In this document: in pieces, positions 30,601 through 33,529 of the stretch
Layout of the letters: the number at the start of each line of letters is the position of its first letter
How positions within the stretch are numbered: position 1 is the stretch's first letter
NCBI GenBank assembly: GCA_020650975.1
Contig: JAIPMN010038258.1
Span: forward strand, 1 to 33,537
Reading direction: 5' to 3'
Source of the DNA: Apostichopus californicus
Lineage: Eukaryota > Echinodermata > Holothuroidea > Aspidochirotida > Stichopodidae
DNA: 33,537 nucleotides
Translations under genes and position numbers: made by a program
Notes under the pieces: model-generated
Told to the model about the DNA's origin: nothing
Database searches by the model: none
What the model saw: the letters and a program-made list of their open reading frames with translations, nothing else

Positions 30601-33529
30601 CGAGGTAGGGAATAAACGTTTTAGTCGTTTTATCGTCTCTTTAATCTGTTTTTGTTTCAGTTTGCCTTTGTAACCCATAGCCCTTGCAGTCTTCTCCCAC
30701 ATTCGTGGTCGTTTAAGCGTCGTAAAAAAATAATAATCATATTAATAATGACTTAAAAAAAAAAACAATTAACCCCTGATTATTATTATTATTATTGAAG
30801 AAGATCCTGCTAGAATCAAAGTGTCAGACCCTCTAACTTACAGTTTCCTTTGTTTTTTTGTTGTTTTCTTCTCATTGTTCTCAGATTGTGTTACTTTGTT
30901 TGTTTCCCTCTTCTTATTCCTCCTCTTCTCACAGGCAGTTACCTCTGTTTGCGGTCCTTCTTCAAGGTCGGACTCACCTCAACTTACGAGACTTCAAGGG
31001 TAAAGGCCACATAAACTTCTTTAATCACATCTTGACTATCCTCCAGTTGCTTCAGCCTCACCTTTACCAAGCAAACCCAACGGATCTAGAAGCCATCTTT
31101 AAATCCTACTTTGATCTACTTCAGGTTAGATAACATTTTGTATTTTCTGTTACGTTGGTCTGACATTTTGTTTCAAACACTAGCAAGAAACTGACTTTTC
31201 ATTGCTCACTTATTTATAATAATATTTTCTCATTGAAACTTTGATTAACTTTGATACATGATCAATTGATTGGTGAGACTGCCAGTTAGAAATTGACTTG
31301 TAAAATTAGGGGCAGAGCCAGGATTTTGCAAAGGAGGGGGAACTTGGGGTCGCCCAGAAAAACAGTTACAATTTTAGACCTGAAATGGAGGATTCTGAGG
31401 CATATAAGCTATAAATAAGGTCAATAATTAGATCTACACACAAGGTAAGGATAAGTACTTTTAATTTTTGTGGGATTGAAAAAGGGGGCGGGAAATGGGG
31501 GGGGGGGGTATAAGCCCCCTGGATCAGTGCCTTATCATTTCATGTAAAGTATTACTGATTTAAGATATATTAGATAAGAAAGAAAAGCTTGTGTGAGTAG
31601 AGCTCCTGTGAAATACCAAAATGGCAACAAAAATAAACTAAATAAGTTAAATATGAGTGTATATATTGTGTTTATATTTATATTCATGGTTATATTTATG
31701 TTTGTGTTCATATTTATATTTATATTTATGTTTGTGTTTTATAGTTATGTTTATATTAATGTTTATATTTATATCAAGCAAGAACATTTCCTGTGGATAT
31801 TTGGCAGCATAGCTGAGGGTGATTGGGTGTAGCACACTGAGACATGATGCATAATTCATAACTTCGATTAGAAATAGAAGTTCCCCTACCTTATAATTAT
31901 GATTTATCTATCAGTGATTTTTTACTGCAGTGTACTTTGGTAAACAGAATAGTGAGTCCTACATCAGGAAAATAGACAATGAGTCTTTGTCAATGGCTAA
32001 AATATTGCCGGTGTGTATTAGTAATTGTTTCACACGTTGAACTATTTCGATAAAAAATTTTCCTTCTCTCGACAGCGTTACGGCCCAAACAAGTCCATTC
32101 TGGATTTCATTGTCACTAAATTTGTGGACATTCTCTGCCAGTTCTACCAGGCAAACAGCAGTAACGCCAAATCAGTCTTACACAACTACATTAATGCTTT
32201 AAAGTAAGTCAATTGCATCAAACTAGGTGGATTAGTTCTACCAGGCAAACAGCAGTAATGCCAAATCAGTCTTACACAACTACATTAATGCTTTAAAGTA
32301 AGTCAATTACATCAAAACTAGGTGGATTGGCTCTACCAGGCTATCAGCAGTAATAATAGTATAATTTTGAATCACAAATTCATGGTTTAGGTGTCAAAAT
32401 AGAACCCCCCCCCCCTGCCCCCTTCCAAAAAAAAAAAAAAATTCAAGGCACTGAACTAATCAATATTCGAGTTGAAAAGATATGTCTTCAGTTGCCATTT
32501 ACATGAATTAATAATAGGAGCAGTTTTAATGTGCCATGGCCAAAATTATCAGAGATGTTGCCAGATGCAAAATGCAGACTCCAAAATGTGATCTGTTCAC
32601 TGGTCGAATCCCCATTCTAGCCATCAATTTCTTTGCTCTTTTCAATTAAACTAAAGGATATACAGAAATTAATCAGGAAATGGCAAATATACTTTTGGTA
32701 TAACTAAGAGACTGTACGGGGCCCCGACTGAAAGTGATATTCCTAAATTTGTTCGCGCCATAAATTGGAGGACATCTTTGGAAGAGTGCATTGCCTGAGA
32801 TGACCAAAAAGGTTTAATTGATAAGTTCTGGAGCAGTCAAGAAAGTTATCAAATTCCATTTCTTATTAATTATTTAAATATTCCATGGAAGTATCTTTGC
32901 TGCTGCTGAGCGACAAAATGCACTGTGAGGGAGGAGTATATGTAGAGCAAAATAATGTTATTACTACAAAGAACTTTATTTTGAAAACAATTTATACACA
33001 ATGTCACTGAAATGGAAAATATCCATGTAACTTCGTGCATGTATCAATGTTAATAAGTAACTGGACACTCAGCTTTTAGAATCTTATTAAAAATCATTAT
33101 TTACTTGCAAATTAACCTCCTTTTGTAGAAAAAAAGCCTCTCTAGGAGGATGCATTAATATAATTCATTGCTAGTTTTTTCCCGAGTAATTTCAGGAGAG
33201 GTTGGTTCATTTGGAGACCTATTTTAAAGATTGTTTCTTCTTTCTCTGGTGTAGTTTCATCGCTCAGTCTCGTTCAGACCTTCCGGCTATCAAGTCTCTC
33301 TTAGCCAGTCTCAGTTTAGCAGAGGAGACAAAGGAACCGGAAGAAGATGACCCAACTGCAGGCCCCCCAGGAGGAGGGCTTCCATTCAGAGAGGAGATTC
33401 CGGGTGTAGGAGGACGAGAAGAGACTGCCTCTCCCATCCCAGGCATCCTTCAGTCCGATGTTAAACCAATGACACCAGAAGATATAGCCTCCTTCCAGGA
33501 GAGATTGCACAAAGGGAACGATCCAGAGA
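496..33529 (+). CDS. INTS1: INTS1, Integrator complex subunit 1, internal 38 exons (both ends outside window)
   Basis: INTS1 is the large helical-repeat scaffold of the nuclear Integrator complex. Integrator binds RNA polymerase II, cleaves nascent snRNA and other transcripts and causes promoter-proximal termination. Thirty-eight exons were joined by hand on GT-AG boundaries (one GC-AG). All phases agree, and about 1,720 codons are open. Diagnostic stretches match recalled vertebrate INTS1: LELWLQNPK then LTRPAQELLLSLC (exons 3-4), NELSTSRNPNNMQLL (exon 5), SYHHPENISLPEG (exon 11), YWKSW and AAFNPDNIG (exon 12), PVQCLCEFL (exon 17), FLVDTSEEALLFPDWLKLRM (exon 23), FVQSFGIPV (exon 24), LQGRTHLN (exon 36). 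Roughly 200 N-terminal residues and somewhat over 100 C-terminal residues should lie outside the window. The open frame and intact motifs argue for a functional gene, not a pseudogene. The RPB2-binding (DUF3677-type) region is assigned from family knowledge. No promoter, poly(A) site or UTR is in view. Confidence 0.96.
920..1598. mobile_element. hAT-like non-autonomous TIR element (MITE) in intron 1
   Basis: The left end CAGTGGTCTAACCAG at 920-934 is the near-perfect reverse complement of the right end CTGGTTATACCACTG at 1584-1598 (one mismatch). The flanking 8-mers CAGATATG (912-919) and GAGATATA (1599-1606) match at 6 of 8, as for an aged hAT-type target duplication. Inside are G-rich left and C-rich right subterminal parts. 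There is no transposase. The two ORF-like stretches over 439-1096 are chance or exon read-through. The superfamily is inferred from the CAGTGG end and the 8-bp duplication. Confidence 0.7.
1726..1822 (+). CDS. INTS1: INTS1 exon 2 of window
   Basis: Acceptor TTAAAG, donor AACAG|GTATGC; enters with one base, leaves two. Encodes an acidic linker, GSPLRSEDMDVDMISGFGSE and on, rich in D, E and S as in the matching loop of other INTS1 proteins. Too short and too weakly conserved to be recognised alone; supported by phase and position. The next intron (1823-2191) shows nothing I recognise. Confidence 0.88.
2192..2375 (+). CDS. INTS1: INTS1 exon 3 of window (RPB2-binding region, first half)
   Basis: Acceptor CTTTCAG, donor AAAG|GTTGGT; enters with two bases, ends phase 0. 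Contains LRDQLTRRQGLDIPRTLLRL, then EVRLMTAP and LELWLQNPK, the conserved block of the INTS1 RPB2-binding (DUF3677-type) domain. The next intron (2376-3034) is T-rich and carries a microsatellite just before exon 4. Confidence 0.95.
2941..3000 (+). repeat. (ATTT)n/(GTTT)n microsatellite
   Basis: Alternating ATTT and GTTT units about 35 bases upstream of the exon 4 acceptor. It probably forms part of a long pyrimidine-rich tract. The hydrophobic frame across it (2692-3108) is low-complexity read-through into exon 4. Confidence 0.9.
3035..3180 (+). CDS. INTS1: INTS1 exon 4 of window, GC donor
   Basis: Acceptor CTGTAG, phase 0. Reads LTRPAQELLLSLCINCCTH and on to NHYLLSVR, continuing the RPB2-binding block. 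The exon ends at CAG|GCAAGT, the consensus for a GC-AG intron, leaving two bases. These complete Arg with exon 5 to give SVRELVAQHPENL, matching the family at that point. No GT donor nearby gives a phase that joins exon 5. The next intron (3181-3622) begins with a duplicate of the exon edge. Confidence 0.92.
3145..3260 (+). repeat. 58-bp tandem duplication across the exon 4 donor
   Basis: Copy 1 (3145-3202) and copy 2 (3203-3260) differ at two positions. Copy 1 holds the last 36 bases of exon 4 plus the GC donor. Copy 2 repeats both inside the intron, with a decoy CAGGCAAGT at 3236-3244. Reading through copy 1 meets TAA at 3200-3202. Confidence 0.97.
3623..3764 (+). CDS. INTS1: INTS1 exon 5 of window
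   Basis: Acceptor CCCCTTTTCTCAG; enters with two bases, ends phase 0 at CAAG|GTATGA. Reads RELVAQHPENLSTFLKHTI, then NELSTSRNPNNMQLL, a hallmark INTS1 stretch. The same frame is open upstream to 3525 with an ATG at 3537, but those codons have no counterpart in the family and I treat them as intron. The next intron (3765-4629) holds an inverted-repeat element and a 20-bp array. Confidence 0.93.
3776..4200. mobile_element. Inverted-repeat MITE copy 1 in intron 5
   Basis: Two long arms are near reverse complements: 3835-3978 and 4032-4178, with a loop of about 53 bases. Outer arm sequence GTGTAAAAGTAAGTTGGCCT is mirrored at the right end. The left flank from 3776 (CAAAATAAAATAAAACT and on) is shared with a second copy at 30293-30843, so the element probably begins there. 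No coding capacity. Superfamily unknown. The transcribed intron could fold into a long hairpin. Confidence 0.85.
4471..4610 (+). repeat. About 20-bp tandem array next to the exon 6 acceptor
   Basis: Seven units of the form CGGTCATATAAATCATTT with 19-21 base spacing and small changes. The array ends about 20 bases before the exon 6 acceptor, so it covers the usual branch point zone. Confidence 0.93.
4630..4812 (+). CDS. INTS1: INTS1 exon 6 of window
   Basis: Acceptor TTCTTACAG, phase 0 at both ends. Reads VLATSFQSLLLHKDDYVRAV, then FCLSLMQERSD and AAIK. LHKDDYVRA and LMQER match INTS1. The donor AAG|GTCTCT is weak; GTGAAA nine bases on (exon end 4821) would add VSK in frame. The next intron (4813-5571) shows only a short G-rich patch near 5340-5380. 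Confidence 0.9.
5572..5680 (+). CDS. INTS1: INTS1 exon 7 of window
   Basis: Acceptor TTAATTAG, donor AAAAAG|GTATTT; enters phase 0, leaves one base. Reads DRYLKSNVDVVCLTSLLSVT and PQVREAVNAYTRGDKK, aligning with the segment that precedes the EVLRSFQ-like helix of INTS1. The next intron (5681-6643) is AT-rich with nothing I recognise. Confidence 0.92.
6644..6764 (+). CDS. INTS1: INTS1 exon 8 of window
   Basis: Acceptor TTCTGTAG, donor GACTT|GTGAGG; enters with one base, leaves two. Reads DIAVIRKFQRQSSLIQRDSV then WWMHTIVPKMFPVAQKDFQD. IQRD-VWW-HT-VP is a strong INTS1 signature. The ATG at 6580 lies in the intron. The next intron (6765-7115) contains a diverged direct duplication. Confidence 0.95.
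6882..7097 (+). repeat. Diverged 123-bp direct duplication in intron 8
   Basis: GTAACAAAGTATG at 6882 and 7005 begin two related segments. Both contain AGAATATTGTA and TTGTACAGGCT. The second copy ends just before the exon 9 acceptor, and each holds a TACAG that looks like an acceptor. Confidence 0.7.
7116..7193 (+). CDS. INTS1: INTS1 exon 9 of window
   Basis: Acceptor CATTATAG, donor AGGAG|GTTGGT; leaves two bases. Reads LLQKLLFMKPVDAYCSKDNW PPENDR, matching the KVLF...DNWPPESDR part of INTS1. The junction gives DRSLLMSLLSEVP, in register with the family, which fixes the donor. The next intron (7194-7486) has a 12-G run at 7271-7282. Confidence 0.94.
7487..7653 (+). CDS. INTS1: INTS1 exon 10 of window
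   Basis: Acceptor CTTTTCAG, donor GACA|GTAAGC; enters with two bases, leaves one. Reads LLMSLLSEVPVEEDSLIRIL, then GLTREIHLNPGDAIDL and MVKRAAVLHTDD. SEVP--ED-L-RIL and VKRAA are INTS1 motifs. The next intron (7654-8441) starts with a G-rich stretch. Confidence 0.95.
7711..8060 (+). repeat. G-rich intronic stretch
   Basis: Repeated G runs on the transcribed-sense strand near 7727-7744, 7787-7806, 7866-7880 and 8037-8051, enough for several possible G-quadruplexes. Simple composition; no gene seen. Confidence 0.7.
8442..8538 (+). CDS. INTS1: INTS1 exon 11 of window
   Basis: Acceptor GTTTCAAG, donor GAAGG|GTCAGT; enters with one base, leaves two of a Gly codon. Reads FPVLRIERLQLIDALLNSCS then YHHPENISLPEG. 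QLIDA-LN-C-YHHPENI-LP is among the clearest INTS1 signatures. The next intron (8539-9234) is largely a 75-bp tandem array. Confidence 0.96.
8564..8985 (+). repeat. 75-bp tandem array in intron 11 (about 5.6 copies)
   Basis: Units start at GCTGTATAT near 8564, 8641, 8716, 8791, 8866 and 8941. Spacing is 75 except for a 77-base first unit. Each unit contains GAATGATGAACTCAGTATT (GATGCACTC in the last). It begins 25 bases after the exon 11 donor. Confidence 0.95.
9235..9326 (+). CDS. INTS1: INTS1 exon 12 of window
   Basis: Acceptor TTTCGTAG, donor ATCG|GTAATT; enters with two bases, leaves one. Reads YKPPSLAILNLYWKSWVILL ILAAFNPDNI, then Gly across the junction. PP-LAI--LYWK-W and AAFNP-NIG match INTS1. 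The next intron (9327-9868) starts with an array that repeats the donor and then has a long TTCG microsatellite. Confidence 0.96.
9327..9525 (+). repeat. About 47-bp tandem array repeating the exon 12 donor
   Basis: GGTAA motifs recur with GT at 9327, 9380, 9427, 9474 and 9515. The first three copies share GTTACACTTATACATTGCTA and nearly all other bases. The last two are diverged. Reading from exon 12 through copy 1 gives 16 codons and then TAG at 9377-9379. Confidence 0.93.
9635..9795 (+). repeat. (TTCG)n microsatellite with TTTC edges
   Basis: More than 25 uninterrupted TTCG units flanked by TTTC-type variants. The SFVR repeat frames across it are artefacts. Confidence 0.98.
9869..9929 (+). 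CDS. INTS1: INTS1 exon 13 of window
   Basis: Acceptor CTTTCTAG, donor ACAAA|GTGAGT; enters with one base, leaves two. Reads GKTGWEHYPTLRCMMEMVMT, matching the W-EYPTL--MEMVMTN part of INTS1. The next intron (9930-10761) begins with a 90-bp duplication; the rest shows nothing I recognise. Confidence 0.95.
9941..10100 (+). repeat. 90-bp tandem duplication after the exon 13 donor
   Basis: GTGGTAAAGTAACC at 9941 and GTGGTGAAGTAACC at 10031 begin two copies sharing TCCCTAGTGTTTCAATAGAG. The repeat begins 11 bases after the start of the intron. Confidence 0.93.
10762..10837 (+). CDS. INTS1: INTS1 exon 14 of window
   Basis: Acceptor CACCCACCAG, donor GACAG|GTGAGT; enters with two bases, ends phase 0. 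Reads NNFKFPPTSIASTDEAMEEF then RTSERQ. The TNN-PP--------E junction with exon 13 matches INTS1. The next intron (10838-11633) has a 13-G run at 11001-11013 and a degenerate repeat at 11335-11524. Confidence 0.92.
11335..11524 (+). repeat. Degenerate tandem repeat in intron 14
   Basis: Imperfect units of about 28-35 bases containing TATAGCAT, GTACAAGTTGT and GAAGTCAG. Four or five divergent copies are visible by eye. Confidence 0.6.
11634..11746 (+). CDS. INTS1: INTS1 exon 15 of window
   Basis: Acceptor TGATATTAG, donor CCAAG|GTAACT; enters phase 0, leaves two bases. Reads MSQLEKEEILAFENHLASVN then ITEKNSLLLAQLVHLNP. E-EILAFE-HLA and SLLL-QL match INTS1. The next intron (11747-12542) shows nothing I recognise beyond a T run near 12261. 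Confidence 0.94.
12543..12672 (+). CDS. INTS1: INTS1 exon 16 of window
   Basis: Acceptor TTTTTCTAG, donor CAGCAG|GTAATC; ends phase 0. Reads GLARRPPVQVIEQLQQLNKV, then KLGHMFCKSRDPDFLLDVIH QQ. RRPP--I-Q---LN---LGH--C-SR-PDFLL matches INTS1. The next intron (12673-13880) holds a 138-bp array; the rest is AT-rich without recognised content. Confidence 0.95.
12779..13318 (+). repeat. About 138-bp tandem array in intron 16 (about 4 copies)
   Basis: TATGAGTA landmarks near 12779, 12904, 13041 and 13179 start long similar units. Each has GAATGAGTACC, TGTACTGCTA-like and AAAGGCTC-like segments, with an internal GAGTACCAG sub-repeat. It begins about 110 bases after the exon 16 donor. Confidence 0.9.
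13881..14045 (+). CDS. INTS1: INTS1 exon 17 of window
   Basis: Acceptor CATTATAG, donor AACAG|GTAAAT; phase 0 at both ends. Reads GTSQSMSWLAELVNSSDTSL, then DMLPVQCLCEFLMNAHP and a Ser/Glu-rich tail. SQSM-WLA-LV-SS--SLD-LPVQCLCEFL is a strong INTS1 match. The tail corresponds to a known low-complexity loop. The next intron (14046-14602) shows nothing I recognise. Confidence 0.96.
14603..14749 (+). CDS. INTS1: INTS1 exon 18 of window
   Basis: Acceptor TTCATAAAG, donor TGGAG|GTAATC; phase 0 at both ends. Reads REKQSQLCSRIQAILYNTEG then KPETTCEVLAYFLKKLVLL. QTTCEVL-YFL--L matches INTS1. The 111-residue frame from 14677 is a different frame running into the intron. The next intron (14750-15913) holds a long A/T-rich simple tract. 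Confidence 0.93.
15463..15770 (+). repeat. TTTTTAA-type low-complexity tract, itself duplicated
   Basis: Units of TTTTTAATTT recur. The block starting ACTGTATATTTTCTTAATTT near 15459 recurs near 15596, giving two similar halves of about 138 bases. Confidence 0.85.
15914..16081 (+). CDS. INTS1: INTS1 exon 19 of window
   Basis: Acceptor AATTCCAG, donor CGAAAG|GTTAGA; phase 0 at both ends. Reads VLAMVISRPSEENRVKDEEP, then SHSWLLRDLPSLPNYDAAKK. WLLRDLP-LP is an INTS1 signature. The next intron (16082-16658) ends in a duplicated acceptor. Confidence 0.95.
16548..16672 (+). repeat. 61/64-bp tandem duplication across the exon 20 acceptor
   Basis: GACTTGGCAACCCCTTTTAA occurs at 16548 and 16609. Each copy has a pyrimidine tract and TTCAG|GCCATG, with AG at 16593-16594 (decoy) and 16657-16658 (true). 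Starting at the decoy puts the frame on TGA at 16670-16672. Confidence 0.95.
16659..16754 (+). CDS. INTS1: INTS1 exon 20 of window
   Basis: Acceptor TTTTTTTCAG, donor TACAG|GTCAGT; phase 0 at both ends. Reads AMLVETDPSTVSAYIAYLAY then HFTSTELSDLVQ. METDP-T-SAY--YL matches INTS1 and decides the second of two duplicated acceptors. The next intron (16755-17436) shows nothing I recognise. Confidence 0.95.
17437..17601 (+). CDS. INTS1: INTS1 exon 21 of window
   Basis: Acceptor TTTCTTAG, donor GCTGG|GTAAGC; phase 0 at both ends. Reads DLAQLVVERLTLLTFLLPKN, then LFNMLHIFSCYLQRA and GYSW. LVVER and YSW at the junction to exon 22 match INTS1. The next intron (17602-18361) shows nothing I recognise on either strand. 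Confidence 0.93.
18362..18473 (+). CDS. INTS1: INTS1 exon 22 of window
   Basis: Acceptor CTCTTTTAG, donor CTAAAG|GTACCT; enters phase 0, leaves one base. Reads SDTQDQVFLQWESGLSATMH then ILVVHAMAILLTYGPPK. QDQVFL-W-SG--ATMHILVVHAM is one of the most conserved INTS1 stretches. The next intron (18474-19169) is mostly a degenerate repeat. Confidence 0.96.
18640..18940 (+). repeat. Degenerate GTGACCTGT/GTTAGTGAGTGA repeat in intron 22
   Basis: About 10 imperfect units of 25-40 bases built on GTGACCTGTACCTG and GTGAGTGA. Spacing is irregular, so this is an old array. Confidence 0.6.
19170..19328 (+). CDS. INTS1: INTS1 exon 23 of window
   Basis: Acceptor CCTGTTTAG, donor TGCAG|GTGAGT; enters with one base, leaves one. 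Reads DATNFNILLNTWFPDKSQPP, then AFLVDTSEEALLFPDWLKLR MIRSAVPKLVDA. AFLVDTSEEALL-PDWLKLRMIRS is near identical to recalled INTS1. The next intron (19329-20121) shows nothing I recognise. Confidence 0.97.
20122..20194 (+). CDS. INTS1: INTS1 exon 24 of window
   Basis: Acceptor TTTTTCTAG, donor GTAAG|GTCAGT; enters with one base, leaves two. Reads LVELEPAQLVLFVQSFGIPV QSV. LEP-QL-LFVQSFGIPV is an INTS1 hallmark. Too short to stand out as an open frame. The next intron (20195-21264) shows only a C-rich patch at 21165-21190. Confidence 0.96.
21265..21458 (+). CDS. INTS1: INTS1 exon 25 of window
   Basis: Acceptor TTTTACAG, donor AAAAAG|GTATTG; enters with two bases, leaves one. Reads KLLVHLDAAVDQMPSALERA, then YMARLVEVQHMRGATGG and a Lys/Glu tail. 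SKLL--LD-AV and YMA-LVEVQH-RGA-GG match INTS1. The next intron (21459-21865) shows nothing I recognise. Confidence 0.96.
21866..21981 (+). CDS. INTS1: INTS1 exon 26 of window
   Basis: Acceptor ATGTTCAG, donor GGAAG|GTATTA; enters with one base, ends phase 0. Reads EPSTSKPSDRDVEMKEVKPS, then a Trp and CYGHLRK. Charged, low conservation, as in the matching linker of other INTS1 proteins. Supported mainly by phase, splice sites and position. The next intron (21982-22842) holds an unusual block, listed separately. Confidence 0.85.
22140..22740. repeat. Possible interspersed element in intron 26
   Basis: This block is richer in CpG (for example CCAAACCGCGTGCCGCC at 22160-22176) and of higher complexity than flanking intron. 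It holds an ATG frame of 75 codons (22383-22610) with no family I recognise. CATTGAAG near both edges (22145 and 22716) is in direct, not inverted, orientation. A repeat copy is a guess from composition. An unrecognised non-coding unit is also possible. Confidence 0.35.
22843..22905 (+). CDS. INTS1: INTS1 exon 27 of window
   Basis: Acceptor GGTCTTCAG, donor AAAAG|GTCAGT; 21 codons, phase 0 at both ends. Reads LLIESQVKPAEKQKICRQLQ K. It fits the helix that starts the next repeat block. Sequence match alone is weak; phase and splice sites support it. The next intron (22906-23589) has a G-rich patch at 23358-23410. Confidence 0.83.
23590..23766 (+). CDS. INTS1: INTS1 exon 28 of window
   Basis: Acceptor CCAAACAG, donor TTGGG|GTAATG; phase 0 at both ends. 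Reads VLMQQHKSSSIHGDGVFSWL, then LLLALFRVILQLG. It aligns with the less conserved middle of INTS1 (the SLFLKVLLQML-like helix). The reverse frames across it are shadows. The next intron (23767-24341) has a 13-C run at 24083-24095. Confidence 0.9.
24342..24471 (+). CDS. INTS1: INTS1 exon 29 of window
   Basis: Acceptor ATCTAACAG, donor GCCAG|GTAAGT; enters phase 0, leaves one base. Reads IKSNHQRTLLEVITALQDTH, then FNKLLNHYKVKLKAVLP. Helical repeat segment of weak conservation. The next intron (24472-25486) has C runs at 24798-24811 and 25024-25034 and no recognised gene. Confidence 0.88.
25487..25544 (+). CDS. INTS1: INTS1 exon 30 of window
   Basis: Acceptor CTTTCCAG, donor TCACA|GTGAGT; 58 bases, enters with one, leaves two. 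Reads GSDSQSGDKMTNLNEDKKS, a polar linker. Found by phase continuity and strong splice sites between exons 29 and 31. The next intron (25545-26248) has a 12-G run at 26087-26098. Confidence 0.82.
26249..26437 (+). CDS. INTS1: INTS1 exon 31 of window
   Basis: Acceptor TCTGGTAG, donor AAAG|GTAACC; enters with two bases, leaves two. Reads SVPSDVHRRLLANPESLFIK, then YPLTLLAHQTDWTVLHRCIH QLLGPNIE. Y-LTL--HQ--W-TLH-CI--LLG matches INTS1. The ATGs at 26158 and 26214 are intronic. The next intron (26438-27114) has a short 26-bp repeat. Confidence 0.95.
26771..26838 (+). repeat. 26-bp direct repeat, about 2.6 copies
   Basis: TTCTTAACTT-CATCCTATTGGCC-type units start at 26771, 26797 and, truncated, 26823. 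Confidence 0.9.
27115..27202 (+). CDS. INTS1: INTS1 exon 32 of window
   Basis: Acceptor CTATGCAG, donor CAAAG|GTAAGT; enters with two bases, ends phase 0. Reads YNPSTVLDFLWACLHNPKLW QGRDTKASK. R--PS--LDFLWAC-H-P--WQGRD is an INTS1 hallmark. The next intron (27203-27651) shows nothing I recognise. Confidence 0.96.
27652..27878 (+). CDS. INTS1: INTS1 exon 33 of window
   Basis: Acceptor TTGCCTGCAG, donor GACAG|GTAAGG; enters phase 0, leaves two bases. Reads RHGEEDILSLAPDQSCCIAS, then IQQRLGLLIRCCSDNKDALS RVGEFLNDQINTD. Matches the I-ARL-LLL-CC--D---V--V-E-L helix pair of INTS1. It is CpG-richer than its neighbours. The last part of the exon is the first unit of the array that follows. The long reverse frames here are shadows. 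Confidence 0.95.
27845..28460 (+). repeat. 39-bp array of exon 33 end plus donor (about 14 good and 2 decayed copies)
   Basis: Unit 1 is exonic (GGGAATTCTTGAATGATCAG through ACTGACAG). Later units start at 27879, 27918, 27957, 27996, 28035 and so on, most with an identical GACAG|GTAAGG donor. Variants GGAG, TTGGAT and GTCAGG recur in the same order in units 4-8 and 9-13, a 197-bp higher-order repeat (27957 and 28154). The next codon after the donor is TAA at 27880-27882, repeated in frame in the 39-base units. Confidence 0.98.
28676..28822 (+). CDS. INTS1: INTS1 exon 34 of window
   Basis: Acceptor ACATTCAG, donor CATAG|GTATGT; enters with two bases, leaves two. Reads SPRSKWYRILLTELYLQIPE, then VIHYVPNIPPQTLTAEHSSL. 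R---LL-ELYLQ-PE matches INTS1. The next intron (28823-29617) has an 11-G run at 29335-29345 and nothing else I recognise. Confidence 0.93.
29618..29731 (+). CDS. INTS1: INTS1 exon 35 of window
   Basis: Acceptor CTCTTTAG, donor TGATGAG|GTAAGC; enters with two bases, leaves two. Reads RLLTLLASQVTSVAGRQRKL then DALAALRTLATSHPSLLM. R-ITLLA and RKLA--HP-LL match INTS1. The next intron (29732-30934) holds a 76-bp duplication and the second inverted-repeat element. Confidence 0.94.
30018..30169 (+). repeat. 76-bp tandem duplication in intron 35
   Basis: Two adjacent copies start with CCCTCCTTTCATTATCCCCA at 30018 and 30094 and both include CTTCTGCACAGTTTA. Few differences. Confidence 0.93.
30293..30843. 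mobile_element. Inverted-repeat MITE copy 2 in intron 35
   Basis: The first about 240 bases are closely similar to the element in intron 5, from the ATCAAAATAAAATAAAACTC flank through GTGTAAAAGTAAGTTGGCCT to GGGGATTAGTAGACAAGGGA. The far end at 30799-30843 (GAAGAAGATCCTGCTAGAAT) is a decayed match to the right arm. The middle is longer than in copy 1 and includes a TTA/ATT tract. It ends about 90 bases before the exon 36 acceptor. Confidence 0.82.
30935..31124 (+). CDS. INTS1: INTS1 exon 36 of window
   Basis: Acceptor TTCTCACAG, donor TTCAG|GTTAGA; enters with two bases, ends phase 0. Reads QLPLFAVLLQGRTHLNLRDF, then FNHILTILQLLQPHLYQAN. LP---ALL-GRTHLN---F and LLQPH match INTS1. The next intron (31125-32075) holds a possible TIR element and a TTTATA microsatellite. 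Confidence 0.96.
31311..31530. mobile_element. Possible short TIR element in intron 36
   Basis: The left edge GGCAGAGCCAGGAT (31313-31326) partly matches the reverse complement of CCTGGATCAGTGCC (31518-31531). It has G-rich subterminal ends as in the intron 1 element. No clear target duplication. Confidence 0.4.
31655..31775 (+). repeat. (TTTATA)n-like microsatellite
   Basis: Imperfect TTTATA, TTTATG and TTTGTG units. The Tyr/Ile/Phe-rich and Lys/Tyr-rich frames on both strands are artefacts of it. Confidence 0.9.
32076..32203 (+). CDS. INTS1: INTS1 exon 37 of window
   Basis: Acceptor CTCTCGACAG, donor TTAAA|GTAAGT; enters phase 0, leaves two bases. Reads RYGPNKSILDFIVTKFVDIL, then QANSSNAKSVLHNYINAL. 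It fits the I-KFV-FI helix of INTS1. The last 63 exon bases are duplicated in the next intron (32204-33254), where the rest shows only a C11 and an A run near 32405-32440 and no recognised gene. Confidence 0.92.
32141..32360 (+). repeat. 94-bp tandem duplication across the exon 37 donor
   Basis: Copy 1 (32141-32234) contains the exon end and AAA|GTAAGTCAATT. Copy 2 (32235-32329) repeats it with few changes, so a decoy donor lies in the intron. A third, truncated copy starts at 32330. Reading past the true donor meets TAA at 32205-32207. Confidence 0.96.
33255..33529 (+). CDS. INTS1: INTS1 exon 38 of window (end uncertain)
   Basis: Acceptor TGGTGTAG; enters with two bases. Reads FIAQSRSDLPAIKSLLASLS, an acidic and Gly/Pro-rich loop, then VKPMTPEDIASFQERLHKGN. 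SDL---KSLLA-LSL and the PE-F---L segment match INTS1 just before its C-terminal region. AGA|GTAAGA at 33527-33535 looks like a donor, giving an end at 33529, but the exon may run past the window edge. Confidence 0.92.

Noticed and set aside
32560..32960. Possible retroelement coding remnant in intron 37
   Set aside because: Short translated bits look vaguely like reverse transcriptase flank, but stops are frequent and no motif is clear.
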